Positions 35,960-45,629 are shown, counted from the first letter of the stretch. The stretch: 57,481 bases of DNA from CAZEHJ01 sp964512485 (GCA_964512485.1 CAZEHJ010000014.1:1-57481); one strand, 5' to 3'. Numbers and translations: made by a program. The notes: a model not told the origin generated them from the letters alone.

Positions 35960-37447
35960 TCAATCGCCCGATTTATTCTGAAAAAATGGCTGCCAGACGG
36001 ATTCAGGAGAGGCTTTGGTGATGAGGCTGACGAGCACGAGGACGCTGACCGAAACCAGGACCGCCGGAATGACAACATAATCGCTACTTGCCAAATCGAA
36101 GACACTTGCCCCAACCGTGATGCTGAAGTCCATTCCGACCCGGTCCAAAACAACGAGACCGATTATCGTAACAAGACCGCTGGTGAGGCAGGCGACTGCT
36201 CCCTGGGCCGTTACCCGCTTCCATAAGAAGGCGGCAACAAGCACCGGTGTGAGCGAGGCGCCGACCAGAGAATAGGCATACAACGCCATTGAAATTACCG
36301 TCTCGAATTGCGTCAGGAGCAACAATCCAATCCCTCCAAATGCTACGATGGAGATTCTCTGGATTGTCAGTTTTCTCTTGTCCGATGCTTCGGGATTTAC
36401 GAATCGCTCGTAAATATCCCGACTGACATTTGTGGATGGCACCAGTAACATTGTGCTTCCGCTCGAGAGGACGATTGCCACTGCCGCCGCAAGCAAAGCG
36501 GCTCCCAGTGCAAGAGGGAGTGCATTTTTAGCCAGTAAGAGAATGACTGTTTCAGACGCAGCTCTCCCAAGAACGGATGTTTGTGTCAGCAATTCCGGAT
36601 AAAGAGACCGCCCCGCCATGGCTATGAGGGCAATGGTGGTTTCGATTACCATCACACCGATGATCATCCCCACGACGGCCTTTCTGGCGGCTCGTGAATC
36701 CCTGGCGGAGAAGAACTTCTGATACATTCCACTTTCGCCGAACAAGAGCAGAAAAGTTGGTAGCGCCACGCCAGCAACCCAGAGGATGTTGTGACCACCC
36801 ATGGGAGTCAGCATCTGAGGAGGAAGCGTTCCATACGTTTCCGAAAACCCGCCACCGTTTATGATGAGGTATGGTAGCGCGATCAACACGCCCAGTCCGA
36901 TGACGACTCCGTTGACCACGTCGACTGAGACTATGGAAACCATGCCAGCGACGGCAGTGAACGTAACGATGGTTATGGCGGTGATATACATCCCCAAATC
37001 TGGAGAAATGGCGCCGTCTGTCACGATGCTCAGTATCCACCCTCCTCCTCTGAACTGGTAGGCAGCGATCGTCACGTAGGCGAGAATTATCGCACCGGTA
37101 CCCAAAACTCGAGCCGTAGAATTGTACCGGGACTCGAGTATATCGGGAACGGTGTACTGCGCCAGACGCCTCACCCGTGGGGCCAGGAAATAAACACCGA
37201 TCAATCCAAACCATGCGCCTATGGAAAACCACAGTGCCGACATGCCTTCCCTGAAAGCCAGTCCTGCAGCTCCGAACAGCGTTCCCGACCCGACCCACGT
37301 ACACACCAGAGATCCCACGAGAACCCATGCAGGCAGCGATCGACCCGCGACCATGAAATCGGCGTGGCTCTTGATCGTTCTGGCCCGCCAGATTCCGATT
37401 CCTATCAGAATCAGCGGATAGATGAGAACGGTGATGGTATAGGTCAT
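35960..37447 (-). CDS. Sodium:solute symporter (SSS family)
   Basis: 495 residues with about 13 membrane helices. The N-terminal half has KSHADFMVAGRSLPAW and GSLVCTWVGSGTLFGAAG, typical of LeuT-fold SSS transporters. The central SSGSTMLLVPSTNVSRDIYERF is the conserved SSS signature around helix 8-9. It imports a small organic solute with Na+. The operon link with an AstE/AspA-type deacylase suggests an acylated amino acid or similar osmolyte, but that is inference. It is divergent from the M16 protease gene across 120 bp in which I see no strong motif. Confidence 0.88.
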   Translation of the reverse strand: MTYTITVLIYPLILIGIGIWRARTIKSHADFMVAGRSLPAWVLVGSLVCTWVGSGTLFGAAGLAFREGMSALWFSIGAWFGLIGVYFLAPRVRRLAQYTVPDILESRYNSTARVLGTGAIILAYVTIAAYQFRGGGWILSIVTDGAISPDLGMYITAITIVTFTAVAGMVSIVSVDVVNGVVIGLGVLIALPYLIINGGGFSETYGTLPPQMLTPMGGHNILWVAGVALPTFLLLFGESGMYQKFFSARDSRAARKAVVGMIIGVMVIETTIALIAMAGRSLYPELLTQTSVLGRAASETVILLLAKNALPLALGAALLAAAVAIVLSSGSTMLLVPSTNVSRDIYERFVNPEASDKRKLTIQRISIVAFGGIGLLLLTQFETVISMALYAYSLVGASLTPVLVAAFLWKRVTAQGAVACLTSGLVTIIGLVVLDRVGMDFSITVGASVFDLASSDYVVIPAVLVSVSVLVLVSLITKASPESVWQPFFQNKSGD

Positions 37448-37567
37448 TCACACGGGGTTTCGAGAAGTATACAAAATGAGCTTGCACGCGTCGTCATTTC
37501 GGCATGCACTGCGTAACTATTGATATACAGAGGCGTTGTTATCGGATCCATCAGAATGTGATAAGAC

Positions 37568-40441
37568 ATGACCAGAATCAAACTTTTCCTGCCACTTGTT
37601 CTAGTATTTGCTGGTTGCTCGGGCGCTGGTTACTCAACCGATGAGGCACCCACGGAATCAACGCCTGCCGTGCAGGATGCTCAAGCTGAAGATGTCGCTC
37701 GGGAGGTAGATCGAATCTCGCTTGACCCGAAAATCGAGAGTGGTACGCTCGAAAACGGATTGTCCTATATGATTCGCTCGAATCATACTCCGGAAAACAG
37801 AGCTGAATTGAGACTGGTACTCAATGCGGGATCCATACTCGAAGACGATGATCAGCTGGGTCTGGCTCACTTCGCGGAGCACATGGCATTCAACGGAACA
37901 GAAAACTTTGAAAAACAGGCGTTGGTGGAGTATCTGGAATCCATCGGGATGCGATTTGGACCGGACATCAACGCCTACACCAGCTTCGATGAAACGGTTT
38001 ACATGCTTCAGCTTCCAACCGACGATCCTGAGGCGATGAGTACGGGTCTTCAGATTCTCAGAGACTGGGCAGGCAGTGTTTCCTTCGATCCCGAAGAGGT
38101 CGAGAAAGAGAGAGGCGTTGTCATCGAAGAGTGGAGACTCCGAAGAGGTGGAGCCGCGAGAATTCAGGATCGTCAGCTTCCGGTTCTGCTGAATGAATCG
38201 ATTTATGCTGATCGATTGCCCATTGGTACGGTTGAAAACCTCGAGTCTTTTGATCCTGAGAGGCTGGTTCAGTTTTACCGGGACTGGTATCGACCAGACT
38301 TGATGACGATCATTGCGGTCGGTGATTTCGACGCGGCCGAGATGCAGGTAGATATCGAGAGCCTGTTTTCTGACCTTCAGTCGCCCGCGTATGCAAGGGA
38401 GCGGATGATGTTCGACGTTCCGGACCATGATGAAACCCTCTACTCCATCGAATCCGATCCGGAAGCCGGCTTCGCATCTGTCGGTGTCACATACAAACAC
38501 GAGCGAGGCGATGAGGGATCCAGACAAGAATATATTGAGAGTATGCGGCGTTCGCTTTTTGCAAGCATGCTTAACCAACGGTTCAGTGAGCTGACTCAGG
38601 AAGCAGACCCCCCATTCATCGGTGCTGGTGGGGGCGATGGCGCCCTGGTCCGAACGAAATCAGCGTTTACCCTGAGCGCCGGAGCGAAGGACGGTCAATA
38701 CCTGAAGGCCTTACGGGTCATTCTGGAAGAAGCTGAACGCATACGTCGCCACGGATTTACGGCCTCTGAGTTCGACCGGGCGCGCACGAGCAGATTGCGA
38801 CGCATGGAAGTAGCATACAACGAGCGTGACAATGAGCGCTCTGGCGTACTGGCTTCCGAATACATTCGTCATACGCTGGCCGGTGAATCTGTCCCGGGGA
38901 TCGTCGGCGAATTTCGTCTGGTGCAGGAAATGCTTCCCGGCATCACACTCGAACAGGTTAATTCCCTTGTGCCCGTTCTGATGACAACCACCAATCAGGT
39001 GATCACCATATCCGGCCCGGGAGGCGACGATCAGCCCATGCCCACCATTTCCGAAGTTCAGGCAGTCTTCGGTGCTATTTCAGAAACGGAATTGGAGCCT
39101 TACGAAGACGAAACGCTGGATGCGCCACTGCTTGCCGATATTCCGCAGCCAGGCAGTGTGATAGACGAGAGCTATGTCGAGGAAATTGAAATGACGCGGT
39201 GGACGTTGTCCAACGGTGTCAACGTTGTGCTCCGGCCGACGGATTTCAAGGCAGATGAAGTGCTTTTGTCTGCCAACAGTCCGGGAGGAGCCTCACTGGC
39301 GAGCGACGATGACTACCTGTCTGCTTCGTTCATTACCAATATTGTCGGCGGAAGTGGAGTCGGTACGTTCAATGCGATTGAGCTGTCAAAGAAGCTGACC
39401 GGTAAAATTGCCCGCTTGCGACCGTTCGTGGCGAATCTGGAGGAAGGATTCAGTGGTTCTGCCAGTCCGCAAGACCTGGAAACACTTTTTCAGCTTACCT
39501 ATCTCTACGGAACTGCACCACGTGCTGACGAAACCGTGTTTTCCTCGTTTATCGGACGATTGAACAGTATGCTCACAACAATTCAGGCAAACCCGCAGTC
39601 TGCCTTCGGGGATACGCTTAACGTGACGTTGAATCAGTACCACCATCGCGCACGGCCATTTTCAGAGGACATTCTTCAAGAAGTGAGCCTCGAACGCGGA
39701 TTCGAGTTGTTCAAAGATCGCTTCGCGGATTTCAGTGATTTCACGTTCTACCTGGTCGGTTCGTTTGATCTTGAGACGATTCGTCCTCTGGTCGAGACGT
39801 ATCTGGCAACGCTACCGTCTACTGGCCGCGAGGAGTCGTTTCGCGATGTCGGTATGCGCACACCGGAAGGCGTTGTCGAGAAGTCGGTATTCAAAGGCGT
39901 CGAGCCTCAGTCTCAGGTCGCCATCGTTTTTTCTGGCGAAACAGACTGGTCCATGGAAGAACGCCGGCGCCTCTCGATGATGAAGAGTGTCCTGGACACA
40001 CGACTGAGGGAGATACTTCGCGAGGATCTGGGAGGAACGTATGGCGTGTCGGTCAATGGATCACTCCGGAGCGAGCCCTACGAAAATTACCGCTTTACCA
40101 TCTCGTTTGGTTGTGCACCGGATCGGGTTGATGAACTGGTCTCAAGCGTGTGGGCAGACATCGAAAAACTCCAGACTGAACTGCCAGATCCTGAACATCT
40201 GAACAATGCGCGGGAGGCCTCTTTCCGATCGTGGGAAGTTGGTTTGGAGGAAAACAGCTACTGGATGAACACGCTCGATTTTTACCTTTCCAATGACATG
40301 GATCCTACCCGCATCCTGATCAATCCATCAGATGCTTTGGATGAGGTCACGGGCGAGGATGTGATGGAAGCGGCCAGGAAATATCTGAACAAGGATCGAT
40401 ACGTACGGGTCACATTGTATCCAGAAAACCTTGATTCTTGA
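37568..40441 (+). CDS. M16-family zinc protease lipoprotein
   Basis: 957 residues with a lipoprotein signal (VFAGC, Cys at about residue 18). The inverted zinc motif HFAEH is at residues 101-105 and the third ligand is E181, 76 residues later in EKERGVVIEEW. The protein has the full set of N- and C-terminal M16 halves, as in pitrilysin/PqqL-type enzymes. The second half lacks HxxEH, as expected. It degrades peptides in the periplasm or at the outer surface. The stop TGA is followed in the same frame by an open stretch through a 9-bp repeat into the next ORF. Confidence 0.9.
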   Translation: MTRIKLFLPLVLVFAGCSGAGYSTDEAPTESTPAVQDAQAEDVAREVDRISLDPKIESGTLENGLSYMIRSNHTPENRAELRLVLNAGSILEDDDQLGLAHFAEHMAFNGTENFEKQALVEYLESIGMRFGPDINAYTSFDETVYMLQLPTDDPEAMSTGLQILRDWAGSVSFDPEEVEKERGVVIEEWRLRRGGAARIQDRQLPVLLNESIYADRLPIGTVENLESFDPERLVQFYRDWYRPDLMTIIAVGDFDAAEMQVDIESLFSDLQSPAYARERMMFDVPDHDETLYSIESDPEAGFASVGVTYKHERGDEGSRQEYIESMRRSLFASMLNQRFSELTQEADPPFIGAGGGDGALVRTKSAFTLSAGAKDGQYLKALRVILEEAERIRRHGFTASEFDRARTSRLRRMEVAYNERDNERSGVLASEYIRHTLAGESVPGIVGEFRLVQEMLPGITLEQVNSLVPVLMTTTNQVITISGPGGDDQPMPTISEVQAVFGAISETELEPYEDETLDAPLLADIPQPGSVIDESYVEEIEMTRWTLSNGVNVVLRPTDFKADEVLLSANSPGGASLASDDDYLSASFITNIVGGSGVGTFNAIELSKKLTGKIARLRPFVANLEEGFSGSASPQDLETLFQLTYLYGTAPRADETVFSSFIGRLNSMLTTIQANPQSAFGDTLNVTLNQYHHRARPFSEDILQEVSLERGFELFKDRFADFSDFTFYLVGSFDLETIRPLVETYLATLPSTGREESFRDVGMRTPEGVVEKSVFKGVEPQSQVAIVFSGETDWSMEERRRLSMMKSVLDTRLREILREDLGGTYGVSVNGSLRSEPYENYRFTISFGCAPDRVDELVSSVWADIEKLQTELPDPEHLNNAREASFRSWEVGLEENSYWMNTLDFYLSNDMDPTRILINPSDALDEVTGEDVMEAARKYLNKDRYVRVTLYPENLDS

Positions 40442-40451
40442 GATTCTGCGA

Positions 40452-40496
40452 GCTTTGCGGGCTTTGCGGGCTTTGCGGGCTTTGCGGGCTTTGCGG
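40452..40496. repeat. Five perfect copies of a 9-bp tandem repeat
   Basis: GCTTTGCGG is repeated five times without mismatch, starting 10 bp after the M16 stop codon. A degenerate partial unit (TCTGCGA) precedes it. Because the unit is 9 bp, the frame stays open: codons for Gly-Phe-Ala run from the stop codon into the next gene. It is a minisatellite likely to vary in copy number. Confidence 0.9.
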
Positions 40497-40546
40497 CAAT
40501 AAATCCTGGTGTGTTGAGTTATTGCATTTTACCCACACCGGATGAA

Positions 40547-41539
40547 ATGCGATTTATACCCATCATCATACTAATGCTTCTTTTCGTCGGCACAGTCCAT
40601 GGTCAAGACCGGGCTCTGGATACGCGTGATGCAATTCGTTTGAAAGAAGCTTTCGCACTTGCTGAATCGGTTGGCGACAACATCTGGGAAAATTGGTCTG
40701 CCACTCCGTTCGCTGTGTTGCTCCTGACTCCAGAAAAAGATCTCCTCGTTGGTCACCCCGGGCCGTCGGCAGATTTCGTTGACGAAGGTGTTGACGACAT
40801 ACTCGGAATGAACGTCTACTCAAGACCACGTACACAGGGTTGGCCCTCCGGTATGCTGGCAACCTTTCCCGCAGTCGGTGGACTTTCAACCGTTGTTGTG
40901 GGGCAGGCGGAAGCGACGGGAATGAACTCTACCAGGTGGGTGCTGACTCTTCTGCACGAGCACTTTCATCAATATCAGAATGGATGGTCCGGTTATTTTT
41001 CCGGGGTTGACAAACTCGACTTGTCCGGCGGAGATGAAACTGGCATGTGGATGCTCAACTACGCTTTCCCCTACGACGATCCTGTGGTTGCCGCCGCTGT
41101 CACCTCACTTCGGACAGCAATTCAGTCTTCGCTGAAATCTGGTTCCGGAGAGGTAAGAGATGTCTCGGCAACCCTGCAAAAAATTGAATCGCTCGTCTCG
41201 GAGAAAGACTTCAGGTATCTCTCATTTCAGCTGTGGCAGGAAGGCGTTTCAAGATATACGGAACAGATCGTCGCTGGTTTTGCTGAAAATAACCACGAAT
41301 CCGGAGATGATTTTTCTGCGCTTGAAGATGCCATTACCTACAGAAGGGCGCTGACTGAGCTGACTAAAGTGAGACAGTCTGAAATGACGAGTCTTGACCT
41401 GAAAGAACAAAAAAGAGTGGTATTTTACGCACTCGGGGCATCCCTGGCGATGATTCTCGACACAGTTCGCCCAGATTGGCGCTCGGACTATTTTGAGAGG
41501 CCGTTCGACCTGGTTTCCCTCGTCACCAACGAGAATTGA
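40547..41539 (+). CDS. Secreted putative gluzincin metallopeptidase
   Basis: 330 residues; family not recognised. The start at 40547 gives a clear signal peptide (MRFIPIIILMLLFVGTVHG). An HExxH zinc motif, HEHFH, is at residues 137-141 in LTLLHEHFHQYQ. A candidate third ligand lies about 95 residues later (E232 or E238 in WQEGVSRYTEQ), which resembles gluzincin active sites. The upstream in-frame GTG at 40511 would add residues before the signal peptide. Protease activity is inferred from the motif only. It is followed by a DUF3465 gene that starts 17 bp after the stop. Confidence 0.6.
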   Translation: MRFIPIIILMLLFVGTVHGQDRALDTRDAIRLKEAFALAESVGDNIWENWSATPFAVLLLTPEKDLLVGHPGPSADFVDEGVDDILGMNVYSRPRTQGWPSGMLATFPAVGGLSTVVVGQAEATGMNSTRWVLTLLHEHFHQYQNGWSGYFSGVDKLDLSGGDETGMWMLNYAFPYDDPVVAAAVTSLRTAIQSSLKSGSGEVRDVSATLQKIESLVSEKDFRYLSFQLWQEGVSRYTEQIVAGFAENNHESGDDFSALEDAITYRRALTELTKVRQSEMTSLDLKEQKRVVFYALGASLAMILDTVRPDWRSDYFERPFDLVSLVTNEN

Positions 41540-41556
41540 GTGTAATCCCTGCCCGT

Positions 41557-41841
41557 ATGGAATTATTTGAAGGACGCGTTGTGCGCATTCTCGAGGACGA
41601 CAACAAGGGAATCAAACATCAACGATTTATCATCGAAATGAATTCGGGCAAGACTCTGCTGATCGCACACAACATCGATGTCGCGCCAAGAATCGAGGGC
41701 CTGTATAAAGGAGCCCACGTCAAGGTGTACGGCCAACACGAGTGGAACGAGCTGGGCGGGCTCGTCCACTGGACACATCATGATCCAGATACCGACAAAG
41801 AAGGTGGCTGGATCGAGTTCAAGAATCGGCGAATCGAATAA
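41557..41841 (+). CDS. DUF3465 family protein
   Basis: 94 residues from the ATG at 41557; a ttg at 41536 is possible but less likely. Recognised by the DUF3465 core: TLLIAHNIDVAPRI, then VKVYGQHEWNELGG and VHWTHHDP, followed by GGWIEFKNR. The beta-rich pattern suggests an OB-like fold. The function of DUF3465 is unknown to me. No signal peptide is evident in this copy, though many family members are exported. It is the last gene before a bidirectional terminator. Confidence 0.75.
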   Translation: MELFEGRVVRILEDDNKGIKHQRFIIEMNSGKTLLIAHNIDVAPRIEGLYKGAHVKVYGQHEWNELGGLVHWTHHDPDTDKEGGWIEFKNRRIE

Positions 41842-41845
41842 AAGA

Positions 41846-41878
41846 AAAGAGGGGGGCGCCGCAGGCGCCCCCCTCTTT
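41846..41878. terminator. Bidirectional terminator hairpin
   Basis: A perfect 15-bp stem (arm AAAGAGGGGGGCGCC) with a GCA loop. It has A-rich sequence on the left and T-rich on the right, as expected for a terminator working for the convergent genes ending at 41841 and 41903. Confidence 0.85.
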
Positions 41879-41902
41879 ATTAGAACAATACGTGTTCTGT
41901 GC

Positions 41903-44272
41903 CTAGAGGCCCTGATCCTGCTTGCGAAGCATGAACAGACCTTCACCACCTGAAGTCACCGCAATGACACCGCTGTTGAAGTATGGGTAGTTGCTCCATG
42001 AGCCCATACCACCGTTCGGTGTCGTATCCAGGAATCCGACTTCAACAGGATTCGCACGATCAGTGATATCGATGATGCGGAAGCCGCTGCCATAGTTGGA
42101 CTGATACATCAGATTGTCCTTGATGTACAGGTTGTGGTCCGTCGTAGTCGTAGTCGCGATGTACTCGGTAACGAGGACCGGCTCATCCAGGTCGCGAACG
42201 TCCCATACCAGTGTCCGCGTTCCGTCGACCAGACCCTGAGGTTCGTCGCCTTCGTCGTTCATGTAGAAATACTCATGATCTTCTGAAAGCCATCCCTGGT
42301 GGGCATATGCCACGTTCGGATAGACGACCATTGAGATAGCTTCAGGATTGTCTTTGTCAGAGACATCGGCAATCGAAAGTGCTGTCTCGTTGGAACCCAT
42401 GCAGATCTCTTTGCCAGCATGCTCGGAGTCAGGACCGGCATACGTGACGCACTGAGCGTCGTGTGAGTAGCCCGTTCCACGACGTCCCGTCGATGGATCG
42501 GCAAAACATCCGGCGAACGTCGGATTCTTTGGTTCGCGCAGATCAATCATGTGCAGACCGCCACCGCAGGATTCGCCACCCGAGCTGGACCCTACCGAAT
42601 AGCCAAACCCTGTCTCTTCGTTGATGACAATGTTATGGGCCGAAGCAATCTTGTCATAGATATAATCAGCTTCGATAATTCCTGGATTGCTGCCATCCAG
42701 ATCGCGGAGTCGCGTCAAATCGTATACCTGCATGCCGTGAGGCCCCGAGGCATCCGCGACGATGAAGACATGGTTCTGATAGACCTTCATGTCTCTCCAG
42801 ATTGCGGGATTGGCACCTTCCGTCATGGGAAGATTGCCGAGGTAAGTCGGCATGGCGGGATTGGTTACGTCCACAAATGACGAACCATCAGTACGGCCAA
42901 CAATGGCATACTCACGTCCTGTATCAGGATCTGACCAGCCCCAAATGTCATTCACAGCTGAACCACGTGATCCACCGATCGCCATGGTCGGCATGAACGA
43001 CACGATGTCGACATTGCTGCATTCGAAGTCTGCGGCAGCATCGTCTTCGCAACGAACTTCATCGCCAGTGATGGCTGCGAATCCTTTCGGTGCATTTACG
43101 ATGAGGCCAGCATCAGTCCAGCCTTCTTCTGCCATCTCGTATACGACAGCACCACCGGCTCGTGAATCAACGCCTGTTGCGCCAATCACCGAGACGCCTT
43201 CAGAGAAGGCAAGCGTAGCTCCAAATGAAGCACGACCCGTGACATTGTCGGAAGACGATTTGTTCGCACTCGCAATTCCGCCGTCGTCACCATATCCGAA
43301 CCAGTACGTGGCACCTGTTCCCCGGCTGTCGCCAGGCGCTCCAACAAATACGCCTTCGCCATCAAGAGCTACGAACGCTCCAAACTGAGTTCCGCGGGCG
43401 GAGACAAACGGAGAAAGTTTGCCTGTACCTGAGTACGAATATGATTCTTCGTCCCACTCGAAAAGCGATACCGAACCGACCATCTGGGCGTCAAATGGTG
43501 CTCCAACGGCAGCCTTGCCGTCGAAAACAGCGATCGAAGATCCAAATCCGCCACCTTCGACCACACCTTGGGGTCCCATCTGGCCTGATTCTGTCCACTC
43601 GCCTTCTGAATATCCATATACGTAGACAGCACCCACTTCCGTGAACTCCTGTCCTCTGCGAGTACGACCGCCAGAGCGAGCTGGAGCCCCAATCAGCGCC
43701 CATCCGTCTTCAGCAACAATGGCCGATCCAAACAGTGCACCGGCAGAGAGGCCTTCAGGAGCCAGCTTTGCCTCCTGCATCCACCCATCATCCGTTTTGC
43801 GGAAGACGTACGCTGCACCGGCAGCTTCGTTATGCGAAGTACTCGAAACGATGGCATAGCCGTGACCGATTGCCACGCGGGCACCAAAGTTGTCACCTTC
43901 TTCAAGATCAGGAGCCGTAAGCGCCGTTCCGGCATTCCAGCTTCCATCGTCCTGACGCTCGTACACATACGCAGAGTTGGTCGTCGGAGCACCTACCACC
44001 ATATGCCATCCATTGGCTGAGATAGCTCGACCGTAGCCGTCTGCTGCGTCAGCTCCTCCAGGGGCTTCCATCTGATAAGACTCGGCCCAGGAGCCATCGT
44101 CTGTCTTGTTGAAAACGTAAATAGTGCCTGGGAACGAGCCATTGCTGGTCTCACCGACTATAACATCGTCTCCGGAGACGGCAACCGCGCCTCCGAATCC
44201 CTGGGCGAATGAAGTGACCGTGATGGCTGCAAAAAGCGCAATAGTGGTCAAAAATGGTACAATCCTTCTCAT
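41903..44272 (-). CDS. Secreted choice-of-anchor-B/FG-GAP propeller protein
   Basis: 789 residues from the ATG at 44272, with a signal peptide (MRRIVPFLTTIALFAAITVT...FAQ). The first 400 residues are FG-GAP/integrin-like repeats: FGGAVAVSGDDVIVG, FGARVAIGHGYAIV, FGSAIVAEDGWALIGAP and FGSSIAVFDGKAAVGAP. The second half is a 'choice-of-anchor B' region with LVIVD-type repeats (AIVGRTDGSSFVDVTNPAMP, FRIIDITDRANPVEVG). Cys pairs (CEDDAAADFEC, GESCGGG) could form disulfides. It is a surface or secreted protein, probably adhesive or structural. I see no sorting domain at its C-terminus, although the family often has one. Confidence 0.8.
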   Translation of the reverse strand: MRRIVPFLTTIALFAAITVTSFAQGFGGAVAVSGDDVIVGETSNGSFPGTIYVFNKTDDGSWAESYQMEAPGGADAADGYGRAISANGWHMVVGAPTTNSAYVYERQDDGSWNAGTALTAPDLEEGDNFGARVAIGHGYAIVSSTSHNEAAGAAYVFRKTDDGWMQEAKLAPEGLSAGALFGSAIVAEDGWALIGAPARSGGRTRRGQEFTEVGAVYVYGYSEGEWTESGQMGPQGVVEGGGFGSSIAVFDGKAAVGAPFDAQMVGSVSLFEWDEESYSYSGTGKLSPFVSARGTQFGAFVALDGEGVFVGAPGDSRGTGATYWFGYGDDGGIASANKSSSDNVTGRASFGATLAFSEGVSVIGATGVDSRAGGAVVYEMAEEGWTDAGLIVNAPKGFAAITGDEVRCEDDAAADFECSNVDIVSFMPTMAIGGSRGSAVNDIWGWSDPDTGREYAIVGRTDGSSFVDVTNPAMPTYLGNLPMTEGANPAIWRDMKVYQNHVFIVADASGPHGMQVYDLTRLRDLDGSNPGIIEADYIYDKIASAHNIVINEETGFGYSVGSSSGGESCGGGLHMIDLREPKNPTFAGCFADPSTGRRGTGYSHDAQCVTYAGPDSEHAGKEICMGSNETALSIADVSDKDNPEAISMVVYPNVAYAHQGWLSEDHEYFYMNDEGDEPQGLVDGTRTLVWDVRDLDEPVLVTEYIATTTTTDHNLYIKDNLMYQSNYGSGFRIIDITDRANPVEVGFLDTTPNGGMGSWSNYPYFNSGVIAVTSGGEGLFMLRKQDQGL

Positions 44273-44369
44273 CGTGATGAACAAATCTGTGGGAAAAAAT
44301 GACGGGAGCCCCGAATGTAGGGGTTTAGCTTCAGCGATGCGAGGCTAAAACGCTTGTTCCGGCTCTCGC

Positions 44370-45629
44370 CTAAAATCTGACAAACGGCCTGGATATAACC
44401 GAATCACCTGAAACTGCGGTCACGAAATACACACCGGGTGACAGTTGAGAGACGTCGAATATTTCCGTGAAGGATCCTGTCATGGTTGACGGGACACGCC
44501 GCCGCAAGACCTCGCGTCCGAGCACGTCAACAATTGCAAGGCGTGTCTCTCGACCCATGCTCTGAATGCCAGGTTCAATCTCGACCTTCAGGGAGCGCGA
44601 TACAGGATTTGGATAGAGGGACACGCGTGCAAATCTCGGCAACGAACTCTCATCATCTACTCCCGTCACCTCACCTACATGGATAACCACATTCGCTACT
44701 CCCGATTCGATCCGTTCCTGGAAAACTCCCGGTGCCTGCAATGACCCGGATATGTCGAGAGTCACGTCGTTCCCATCGAGATCGAACTGATGTGACGTAT
44801 TGATATTCAGGAGCACGGCCATATTGCTTCCTTGCATGATGGCCGATCCACCCAGATCAACCCGGGTTTCAGTCGCCAGAATCTGGGTGTCGCTCGGTAC
44901 CTGTCCGCTCAAAAGTCCCGACCCATCCAGATCTGCCTCGACGGCCACTCCGATCAGGTTGTCCGTCTGGGTAAATGAGTTCAGCAAACCCGCCGTAGCC
45001 GTCCTGGCACCCATTTCGACAGACGCGAGTCGGATTTTCTCTGCATCTGCATTGATTCTCAGCGTCGCGATGGTGATTCCGATATTCGTGTAGTCGAAGC
45101 GCAGTCCTGTCGAACCCGCGTTTCTGACATCCAGACTTACGATGCGAATGGAGTCCACCTGCGCAGGATCAGTCCCAAGGTCTACGACCAACTCTCCGGT
45201 CACGGGAATAGTCTCTGTGTCATCATCGGTGCCGAGAGGGACTTGAACCGTGGCATGAAAATCCAGACTCGAGTTGGCCGTATCGAATGTCAGGCGTTGA
45301 AGTGGGACTGTTTGAATCTTGTACGAGAACGAATCATCACCGACGTAGCCCGGATCCGCCAGATATGTGAAAGTCAGGCCATCAACACCAATTATCTGGC
45401 CGTGCGCGGGAGAGGAAAGAATGACGACCTGAACTGAGTCGTCCGGGGCGGTGTCGTTGAGCAATAGTGTTTCGAGAACATTGAAATCATGTCCTCCGTT
45501 GTGCAACGACAGTGTATCGTCTATCACCGATATGTCCTGCGCCATTGAGATCGTTGGAATCAACAACACCGTTGAAAACAAGAATATCAGAGCGCAATAA
45601 GATCCGGCTGTCCGCATTTCACGCTTCAT
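44370..45629 (-). CDS. Secreted protein with T9SS C-terminal sorting domain
   Basis: 419 residues. The signal peptide runs to about residue 30 (ISMAQ). Residues 35-110 form an Ig-like/cadherin-like domain (LLLNDTAPDDSVQVVI, GLTFTYLADPGYVGDDSFSYKI). A beta-rich middle region of unknown type follows. The last 85 residues are a Por/type IX sorting domain: LYPNPVSRSLKVEIEPG, VDVLGREVL, FDVSQLSPGVYFVTAV, ending FVRF. The domain directs export across the outer membrane by T9SS, then cleavage and anchoring. This is the best taxonomic marker in the window. The cargo's role is unknown. Confidence 0.85.
   Translation of the reverse strand: MKREMRTAGSYCALIFLFSTVLLIPTISMAQDISVIDDTLSLHNGGHDFNVLETLLLNDTAPDDSVQVVILSSPAHGQIIGVDGLTFTYLADPGYVGDDSFSYKIQTVPLQRLTFDTANSSLDFHATVQVPLGTDDDTETIPVTGELVVDLGTDPAQVDSIRIVSLDVRNAGSTGLRFDYTNIGITIATLRINADAEKIRLASVEMGARTATAGLLNSFTQTDNLIGVAVEADLDGSGLLSGQVPSDTQILATETRVDLGGSAIMQGSNMAVLLNINTSHQFDLDGNDVTLDISGSLQAPGVFQERIESGVANVVIHVGEVTGVDDESSLPRFARVSLYPNPVSRSLKVEIEPGIQSMGRETRLAIVDVLGREVLRRRVPSTMTGSFTEIFDVSQLSPGVYFVTAVSGDSVISRPFVRF

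Noticed and set aside
36552..37487. 311-residue minus-strand ORF overlapping the symporter
   Set aside because: Out-of-frame shadow of the SSS gene, Arg/His-rich with no domain.
37658..38578. 306-residue minus-strand ORF
   Set aside because: Shadow of the M16 protease gene, which has clear catalytic motifs in its own frame.
40452..40496. Tandem repeat as a CRISPR array
   Set aside because: The 9-bp units are contiguous with no spacers and there are no cas genes.
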